Assembly (NCBI GenBank): GCA_023974075.1 | Contig: CM043798.1 | Location: forward strand, 7,953,673 to 8,017,672 | Reading direction: 5' to 3' | DNA length: 64,000 bases | Source of the DNA: Chaenocephalus aceratus | Lineage: Eukaryota > Chordata > Actinopteri > Perciformes > Channichthyidae | In this document: positions 56,967 to 64,000 of the stretch, piece after piece | How the letters are laid out: each line of letters starts with the position of its first letter | How positions within the stretch are numbered: position 1 is the first letter of the stretch | The notes under the pieces: generated by a model | Databases searched by the model: none | What the model saw: only the letters and a program-made list of their open reading frames with translations | Told to the model about the DNA's origin: nothing | Made by a program: the position numbers and the translations under genes

Positions 56967-58307
56967 AATAAAATGCCCTGTTATTTAGCCAACAATACAC
57001 ACATGACACCACTTCAAGTACATCGCTAACGTAATGCTATAGACAACCTCCATCACCATATGACTTCATGTCACCACTGTCAAGCTAAAGGGCGCTAATG
57101 TGTGGTGTGACAATGTTTAGTAGCTTAATTCAGTCACGTGTTAGCAACTGCTGTTCACCAGTGGGGTATCTACTGAAGTATTCTATGTTTTATGTGACCT
57201 TATTTCGATCATCTAACCAACTATCTAACTCATTCAAAAAAACATTGACTTAGAGATGAGCAAACCAAAGAGTGCTAACATGTTACCTCATTTCTGGATT
57301 TAAAACTCATTCCTGCACCTCTATGTTATACAGTACGTTCATGATGATACATGGGAATATGATTTGGGGGGAGTGGCTTTGGATGGAGACCTGAAGGGAC
57401 GCGGTTTCAGTTTTGCAAACTAAGCGGCATTCTCTGTAGATTTAGAAAAAATAGTTTGCGACATTATGCTGGGTTTAGAGGTTGGACATCTTTTAAAACT
57501 AGGTTACGTTTGCTTGGTTTTCAAATCTTTCCCACCTTAGTTTTCTTTTACATCAGAAATAACATGCTTTTATTGGAGCATATTTTACACCATGGTAATA
57601 CTTCTAACTAAATAACAGTTTTGGAGAGGTACGTACAAAACAAATACTCTGACTCTTCCTCTGTCTGTGGGCTCTTGGCGAGGTCTCTCATTGCAAATGC
57701 CTGGATGATGAATCCCAACTTTCCATTAGATAAAAGCACACCAAAAATATTTTAGCAAGACAGTAACGATATGAATGTCAACAGCAAGGAGACAAGAGTT
57801 GTTACTGTAAAGCTATCCGAGGTGATCTGTAAAATTGAGACAGAACAGGGTGAGTGTGTGAGCACTTGTTTACTGAAGATGAACTGATATATGCCCTTGT
57901 GCAAATATATATAAATAAAACAAAATCAAGCAGCACAAGTAATCTGGGCCCTAATTAAAAGCCGCAGACATATTTGAAATGCTTCAAGTGAGGCAGACTC
58001 TCTCTGTCTGCATGCATGTGTTCAGATGTCATTAATTCTTAAGGCTGAAAGACTCTGTTCTGATCTCTCATGAAGATGAAGATGAAAGTAGCCTTACATA
58101 TTTAATGATGCAACTTATGATCACAGGACCAAGCCACTTCACTAACATACTTTACATTTTACATGTTGCATCTAAACTATGCTCTGACGATACATATTGT
58201 GACAGCAAAACAGCATACAGAAGCTAAGGCCTGTAAAAGCTTCTCTGCTATTACATAAGACTTTCTGCTGAGAAGGGGATTAATGCTGTATGAAAAACTG
58301 GACTTTT
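56967..58307. other. No gene or known repeat recognised
   Basis: Single-copy-looking sequence. No frame over 60 codons with protein-like content. Confidence 0.4.
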
Positions 58308-58503
58308 TAAAGAGGCCCTATTATGCTTTTTGCTTTTTTTTCCCTCTCCTGTAGTATGTTAGGTTTCTGTGCATGTAAATGGTCTGCAAAGGATAAAATC
58401 CCACACGCTCCCTGTCTGAAAGACCTTCATTGAACTCCTTTGTTTACTTCCATAACATAGTGACATCATTACGTAACACTCTTCTATTGCAGTTCCAACA
58501 CAA

Positions 58504-59092
58504 TAGGCGCATTCACACCGCAGTACTTTTCCCACAAAGGTTCATGAGAACTCTTTTGTTGCGTTCACACCAAAAAGAGCCGGTACTAAAATTAGTTCAT
58601 GAGAACCTTTTCACCCCCTTTTCCGTCCCTGCTAGAGAGCAGGGACTTTCGTGGGAGAAAAAGGTTCCTATGTCTGATTGGCTGGGCGGATTGCAAACCA
58701 CGCCCCGTAAAACTCCCAAAAAGTTTTGTGAAGCCTCCATTTTATTATCCTCGCATTAGCATTATTAGCATTAGCCCAGCGCAGAAACGCAGAGAGACTA
58801 ATTTATGGCAACACAAAATAAAACATGGGAGCGGTGGAGATGAGAAGGTGTCGGTGTTCTGGCGATTTACTCGGAAGGCCAGTCCCCAACTCCGGGGACT
58901 TCCGGCCGGGGACTTTGGGCGGCAGTATACGCCGTGAAGTGGTTTGCGGCCTGCCAGTAAACCCAAAGCAGAAGAAGAAGAAGAAGTGACGTCAGCGGCT
59001 TCATTTGCCTAATCCTCCCCCAGGGACTTATTCCGGTGTGAACGCGATCTGTTGTCATGAACCTTTGTGGGAAAAGTACTATTGTGCGCCTA
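58504..59092 (-). mobile_element. MITE of the 'taggcgcattcacac' family, copy 3
   Basis: The ends are TAGGCGCATTCACACCGCAG and TACTATTGTGCGCCTA, with TA at both borders. It shares with the other copies the Myb/SANT-like remnant (here about 58805-58880, plus strand). 589 bp. Confidence 0.65.
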
Positions 59093-59145
59093 TTGTACTT
59101 GAAAGGAAAAAAAAGAGCTTTTTGAACAATTTTCATGTAAACATG

Positions 59146-59373
59146 CAGGGCCGCCCCTGGCCAACTCTCGGCCCCACGCAAAGTTATGTGATGAGGCCCT
59201 CTGTGTCGCGAGTGTTGACGGGGGGGGGAGGGGGGGTTTCGGAGCCTCGAAACTGCTTACAGTAATTGCAGCGCATAAAGGTGCACCGCATTTGCGCTTC
59301 GAGATGAGGCCTACTCTGCGAGGTGAGGCCCCACGCAGTCTGCGTGATCTGCGTGTAGGGAGGGGTGGGCCTG
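59146..59373. mobile_element. Small hAT MITE (228 bp)
   Basis: The ends CAGGGCCGCCCCTGGCC and AGGGGTGGGCCTG lie within an exact 8-bp TSD TAAACATG (59138-59145, 59374-59381). Confidence 0.85.
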
Positions 59374-59688
59374 TAAACATGTCACAGTAGAGTAAAAAAA
59401 TACAAATGTTAAAAGGGGTTTGATGAATAACACGGGGCAGACATGTGTGTAGTCACAGTTTTGAGTAAACTTTGTATTTGTCATTTGTATTTGTCTGCTA
59501 TAGATGCCCATGTAAATCTAAGTAATTTGTCTATTAGTATTGTTCCAGCATGAAGATGTGAAGCCCAATACTATATAATATACTATGTTATGAATATAGA
59601 CGAATTTTGTGAATATTTGTCTAAATTCTAAATAAAACCTCTGGTTACATAAGCTGATTTATTACTGAATAAACTGCTCTCTGATTCA

Positions 59689-60896
59689 GGCTGCAGCCAC
59701 ACGAAAACGATAACGGAAAAGCATCGAAATCGTTATCAAAAAGTCTTCCGTCCAAACGCAATAGGCAACAGAAACGTGTCCGTCCACACGAGACATGCAT
59801 GGTTGCCATGGTTGCCCTTCTGTTTATTCTCCGCACTGGATTTAGCAGCAGAGGTTGTTAAGGTTCGGCTTCGGTTAAGATGATGAACATAAATAACATG
59901 GCATGAAACACATAGGTAACACGAGGAAGATACAATACCAAAAACGATCGTGACCAACATGGAGGGAGACAGGAAAAGCAATGAATCGACAAGGCACACA
60001 GGGGAAGACAAGACTAAATACAGAGAGGGGTAATCACAGGACGAGACACAGCTGGGCAAGGGAGGCAGTAACACAAGGGCAACAGGTGAACACAATGAGA
60101 CAATCAGACACAGGAGGAAAACACAGGAAGGAAAACAAGAGACAGGGAGAACAGAATAGCAAAACAAAACCCATACCAGACAGACAAAACTAAAACCGTG
60201 ACATAACACCAAGATCTTGACAGAGGTGGAGTTTTGCTGGTCAACATGTGTTAAAGTTTAAATCTTCCGGACAAAATTAGAAAAGTGCCGGCCAAAGGTC
60301 TTCTTTGTTATTTATTGAGCTTTAAAACAAATGAATAACGACTCTATTTAATAATATAAGATTAATACACGGAGGACAGAGCCTCTCTTTTCTTCCCCCT
60401 CTCCTGACAGCCCGTCAGTATCCGTGGTCTCATGCAGCTGGCTGATCCAGTAATGAGTGACCCGACAGTAAAAATAAACATATTTATAACTAGTTTAGGT
60501 AGTTTGAGAGGTTATTAAAATAGCTAAGGGTGATGATCTAACTTGAAGTGTGTGTTTTGTTCCGCTCATAGCTCCATCACAGCGGGCGGAGCTGCAGGTT
60601 ATCATGCAGAGCTGCGTGTCTCCTCTCCTGTCCGATTAGACTTCACTCGCGTTTATGTCCATATTGATCAAATCTAGCTGGAAGCTCCTGCTAGGTGCAC
60701 TGTCCTGCGAGATACCGGGACCTGGCTCAAAACACTGGGGCTATGGCGTCATCGTTAGCAGGAAATGATCGTTATAGGGCGTAATCACGGAGTCGTTTGG
60801 CCCCCCAGAGCGTTTCGTCCGCAGATCTACCCACCTTGGGACCCGTTATCGTTATTGTTTTCTGCGTTTCCATGTCGGCCTCGTGTGGCCGAGCCG
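59689..60896. mobile_element. DNA transposon with 'gcagccacacgaaaacg' ends
   Basis: The left end GCAGCCACACGAAAACGATA and ACGG is mirrored on the right (about 60842-60896) by CCGTTATCGTTATTG and CTCGTGTGGCCGAGCC. The match is imperfect and no TSD was established. An LTR-like repeat sits inside. Confidence 0.45.
59879..60204 (-). repeat. LTR-like repeat (solo)
   Basis: On the minus strand it starts TGTCACGGTTTTAGTTTTGT, then a T-rich, Cys/Ser/Leu-coding run. This resembles LTRs of fish Gypsy elements. No partner LTR or internal region is present. Confidence 0.4.
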
Positions 60897-60913
60897 TCTA
60901 TCTGTTAGAGAAC

Positions 60914-60975
60914 TGTAGCGGCCCGTCCGCACGCCGGTGTCCATTGAAGCTTCAACGCTTCAACGCTTCTGCCCC
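60914..60975. mobile_element. Possible Harbinger MITE end
   Basis: CGGCCCGTCCGCACGCCGGT resembles the left end of the MADF-bearing MITE (CGGCCCGTCCACAC). No right end follows before the Gypsy gag. Confidence 0.3.
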
Positions 60976-60989
60976 CCTGCTTGGTCGGT

Positions 60990-61978
60990 AAACCAACCAA
61001 GGCAAGGTCATCTATTGAAGATTTAGTTGAGTCCCCAAATGAGGATTTGTTGAGTGTCTGAACATTACAGTCTTGAACTTCCCAAAAAGTTGAATAAAGA
61101 GGAGTTGTTGGTAGAAATAAAGGCACAGTTAGTGGAAAAAAGTGTTTTGTCTGTCTTTCTGGGGCCTGCCTCCCAACAGTCAATTGAGTCAGGTAATGTT
61201 TCAGGTGTGGCTCCAGTCCTGTCTGGACTTGGGGTTGGACTATCATTTAAAGAACAGAAAGAGCTTCTAATGCTACACTTGGAACGTGATGTGGAGGTAG
61301 AAAAGTTGAGACAAAATGCCCGTCTTCAGGAAGCGGAGATGGCTCAAGTTCAGGTCAGATAAAAACTAGACTTGGAGCGCTATAGATTGGAGCTGATGAG
61401 TGAAGGTAAGCTTCCATCTGAGACTAGGAGAGCTGCAGAGACTGTAGGTCAGGTTCCTGCAAATCAAGCATTTGATGTTGCTGTTAATTTGAGGATAGTT
61501 CCGAGGTTCAACGAAAAGGACCCAGACATTTTCTTTGTGTTATTTGAGCGTCTAGCAGAGGCACGGAACTGGTCTGATGTTGAGCGCACCCTTCTGCTTC
61601 AGTGTGTCTTCACTGGAAAGGCCCAGGAGGTTTTTGCTGCCTTGACTGCTGAAGACAGTAGTAATTACCAGTTGGTTAAAGCTGCTGTACTTCGGGCATT
61701 TGAGTTAGTACCTGAAGCATATCGACACGACAGCGCTTTAGGTTACTCAGAAAAGAGAAGCAGTCACACATTGAGTTTGCTCGTGATTTAACCACTAGTT
61801 TTAACCGTTGGTGTGTTTCCTCACAAGTGAAAACTCTGGAAGATCTGCAGGAGCATATCTTGCTTGAGCAATTCAAAAGTACCTTGCCTGACCGTGTTGT
61901 TACCTACATTTATGAGCAGAACGTAAACAGAGTTTCAGAGGCAGCCAAGCTGGAACATGAGTTTACTCTGTCCAAAGG
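60990..61978 (+). pseudogene. gag: Gypsy-type gag, broken
   Basis: Pieces: SSIEDLVESPNEDLL (about 61010) then a stop; frame 61054-61362 with ELPKKLNKEELLVEIKAQLV and a Lys/Glu-rich coiled coil; frame 61372-61791 with IVPRFNEKDPDIFFVLFERL, TLLLQCVFTGKAQEVFAALT and LVKAAVLRAFELVPEAYR; then, after a frameshift, VKTLEDLQEHILLEQFKSTL and YIYEQNVNRVSEAAKL. The order and motifs match SCAN-like capsid segments of teleost Gypsy gag. The text ends at LSKGAF where the opposite-strand pol begins. At least three lesions; inactive. Confidence 0.8.
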
Positions 61979-62439
61979 GGCTTTCGTGTGGCGGTGCACC
62001 TTAGTGCGCTGACAAGCCACGCACTCACATTTTTTAGCCCCCGCCAGACAAACTTCGCGGCCACCAAGCGCACCGAAGGCTTACCGCCGGGGTGAGACAG
62101 GTCGTGCACCGCCTCAAAAACGGAGCGCCTCCAACTGGCGGGAACGACTGGCCACGGCAGGCCTGTGGAGACGTCGCACAGGAGAGTAACGTCCGCGTCA
62201 CCGAAAACCACGTCTTCCAAGCACAGTCCCAAGCTATCCTCCTTCAGGGCCTGTATGCCGGGGTCCGTGACCTGGTCCGTCGCCATGCGGGTATAGTCCA
62301 GGCCCAACTGGACGGCCCCGACGACGACCCTGGAGAGGCAATCTGCGACCAGGTTCGATTTGACAGCCACGTGTTTAATGTCGGTGGTGAACTCCGAGAT
62401 TTAAGACAGCTGCCGCTGCTGATGTGCAGACCTAGGCTC
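61963..62439 (-). pseudogene. Gypsy RNase H end and integrase zinc-binding domain
   Basis: The frame starts MAVKSNLVADCLSRVVV (the usual NxxADALSR motif after RNase H). After a linker it reaches HDLSHPGGKPSVRLVAAKFV with the two His of the HHCC zinc finger. A frameshift then hides the Cys pair, which in the next frame reads CVACQRTKVH. Homology ends at KAPLDRV, where the plus-strand gag begins. Confidence 0.8.
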
Positions 62440-63724
62440 CGCCACTTTTGACATGGCGAACTTGAGCGGCTTGTGGTCGACAAACGCCGTAAAATCATGG
62501 CCTTCCAGTAAAAAAACGGAAGTGCCGCACGGCCAGCCAGAGTCCAAGTAGCTCTCGGTCAAAGGTGCTGTACCTGCGTTCCCTGGTCGTCAGCTGACGG
62601 CTGAAAAAGGCGAGTGGCTGCCAAGCGCCCTCCACCCACTGCTCGTGCACCGCACCAACGGCGTAGTCCGATGCGTCTGTGGTAATGGAGATGGGAGCCG
62701 TGGATGATGGGTTCGCCAACAGGGCAGCCTGAGCCAACGCAGTCTTGACCTCCGTAAAAGCAACTTCAGCTTCCGCCGTCCAGTCGATCGCATGGATAGG
62801 GGCCTTACCCTTCAAAGCCTCATACAGCGGCCGCATAATGTGGGCGGCCTGGGCGATGAAACGGTGGTAGAAAGTCACCATCCCCAGGAACTCACGGAGC
62901 GACCGGGCTGTGAGCGGGCGAGGAAACGCCGCAACAGCCTCAACCTTCGCCGGCAGGGGTGCTGCACCGCCTTTGGTGACGCGGTGTCCGAGGAACTCAA
63001 TGTCAAACACCCCGAACTGGCACTTTGCAGGATTGATTATCAACCCGTGTTGGCTGAGCCTCGTGAAGAGGGCTCGGAGGTGGGACAGGTGCTCTTCCAC
63101 CGAAGCGCTGGCGACGAGTATGTCGTCCAGGTAGACGAGCACAAACGGCAAGTCCCGCAGCACTGAATCCATCAGGCGCTGGAACGTTTGAGTGGCATTC
63201 TTGAGCCCAAAAGGCATCCGCAGGAACTCGAAAAGTCCAAACGGCATTATCACTGCCGTCTTGGGAACGTCCAGGGGATGCATGGGCACCTGGTGGCATC
63301 CACGCACCAGGTCCACTTTAGAAAACACCAGCGTACCGGCCAGATGTGCTGAAAAGTCCTGAATGTGCGGCACCGGGTAGCGGTCAGGTGTCGTGGCGTC
63401 ATTGAGGCGGCGGTAATCCCCACATGGGCGCCAACCACCGTTCGGCTTGGGAAAGACGTGCAGAGGAGAGGCCCAAGGACTGTCAGACCGGCGGACGATA
63501 CCCAGGCGTTCTATGGTCGAAAACTCCGCCCTCGCTACTGCAAGCTTAGAAGGGTTCAACCGCCGGGCCCTGGCGTAGACTGGGGGACCTTCGGTGGTGA
63601 CGTGGTGCTCCACCCCATGCTTGGTGGTGAGCGCAGAGAAGGTGGGCAGCGTCAGGTCTGGAAATTCAGCCAACAGCCTGAGAAAAGTGTCCGCCCCAGA
63701 CAGCGAGCCCGACAGCCTTGCCAA
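62440..63724 (-). pseudogene. pol: Gypsy reverse transcriptase and RNase H
   Basis: The 409-codon frame begins inside the protease-RT linker. RT motifs: GGWRPCGDYRRLND, VFSKVDLVRGCHQVPMH (first Asp), MPFGLKNATQTFQRLMDSVL, FVLVYLDDILVAS (YLDD box with two catalytic Asp), FGVFDIEFLGHRVTKGG. The thumb reaches LREFLGMVTFYHRFI. RNase H starts at ISITTDASDYAVGAV (catalytic Asp) and has FDRELLGLWLAVRHFRFF (Glu). After RFFTGRP a shift at about 62500 moves the frame to FLLEGHDFTAFVDHKPLKFA. The RT is the best-preserved coding sequence in the window, but the lesions around it rule out a working polyprotein. Confidence 0.9.
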
Positions 63725-63774
63725 GCGTACACACGAGGGAGGAAAACGTCAAGGCATCAACCAAGCGTTTGTAT

Positions 63775-63990
63775 TTAACGTAAACCAGGAGTCCGTGAGC
63801 ACATAAAAAACTCTGCCCCGAGGAGGGGAAAATAAATGTCTGCCGTCACAAAATCCCAGTTAAACCGCTGTCCTCCAATACACAAACACATAGGCCTCAC
63901 GCCGTACGTGCGAATGGGGCCGCTATTAGCCGTCGTCAACTGCGGTCCGTGTCCTCCACGAGCGACGTCCTCCCTCGACGCAGGAACCAC
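63775..63990 (-). pseudogene. Gypsy protease, C-terminal part
   Basis: The frame reads GPQLTTANSGPIRTYGVRPM, then CIGGQRFNWDFVTADIYFPL with LGAEF. This is the second half of a retropepsin-like domain (AAN-x-x-x-I-x-T-Y-G ... F-x-W-x-F-x-x-A-x-V-x-x-P-L-L-G-A-D-F). The catalytic DTG would lie outside the window. The stop before the RT frame shows a lesion near 63740-63775. Confidence 0.7.
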
Positions 63991-64000
63991 ACTCCGTTGA

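Larger units (their letters stand above)
58308..59430. mobile_element. TTAA-family MITE carrying two further insertions
   Basis: It starts after TTTTTAA with AGAGGCCCTATTATGC, like 42948. Its body continues (TTCCAACACAA then TTGTACTTGAAAGG) across the insertion at 58504-59092 and is entered again at 59146. The right end is not clear. Confidence 0.55.
61979..64000 (-). mobile_element. Gypsy retrotransposon pol, minus strand, cut at both ends
   Basis: Minus-strand order: protease end (63990-63775), RT and RNase H (63724-62495), integrase zinc-binding domain (to 61979). It enters from the right edge and ends inside integrase. No LTR is in view. Confidence 0.9.

Noticed and set aside
59736..60212. 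158-codon hydrophobic frame as a membrane protein
   Set aside because: It is a T-rich LTR-like repeat read on the minus strand; the Cys/Ser/Leu/Val content comes from the base composition.

Overview
This is a window of teleost fish nuclear DNA, most likely from a percomorph. The evidence is the repeat content: BEL/Pao, Gypsy and DIRS retroelements; L2-like LINEs ending in (TTA)n or (ATTG)n; tRNA-derived SINEs; hAT, Harbinger-like and TTAA-type DNA elements; long (CA)n arrays. No complete host protein-coding gene is recognisable. Nearly every protein-like stretch is a decayed transposable-element (TE) gene, and the only host-gene hint is a possible first exon near 2.55 kb (minus strand).

Layout. 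0-1.3 kb: minus-strand LTR element with a minisatellite-filled interior. 3.4-4.7 kb: two MITEs and a repeat insertion. 5.0-7.3 kb: 5'-truncated LINE with a YADD reverse transcriptase. 9.8-16.4 kb: BEL/Pao element followed by a second LTR and a second gag start, with a Harbinger-like MITE carrying a MADF exon inside its gag. 16.4-20.5 kb: a hAT-like element holding a SINE, then a 2.7-kb transposon with 220-bp terminal inverted repeats (TIRs) and a 7-bp target-site duplication (TSD). 21.35-32.6 kb: one broken DIRS element that received a MITE, a 2.6-kb hAT (itself holding a TTAA element with THAP and P2X7-like reading frames) and a second hAT. The second hAT was in turn entered by an L2 LINE (holding another hAT), by a foldback element with inverted 20-bp minisatellites, and by a further hAT. 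Many joints are dated by exact TSDs, and an uninterrupted sister copy of the second hAT lies at 44.2-45.3 kb. 34-45.8 kb: microsatellite, foldback MITE, several hATs, TTAA MITEs and a GC-rich TIR element. 46-51.9 kb: SINEs, LINE 3' ends and (CA)n arrays. 52-58 kb: the TE-poorest part. 58.3-60.9 kb: nested MITEs. 61.0-64.0 kb: a Gypsy gag (plus) fused tail to tail to a Gypsy pol (minus).

Nothing here looks like a working gene system. The value of the window is its insertion history: nested elements with readable TSDs, several non-autonomous elements that still carry a DNA-binding exon (MADF, Myb/SANT-like, THAP), and two foldback elements. All identifications come from reading the sequence and ORF translations; no database search was run. 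Family names are those the visible motifs support, and boundaries without a stated TSD are approximate.
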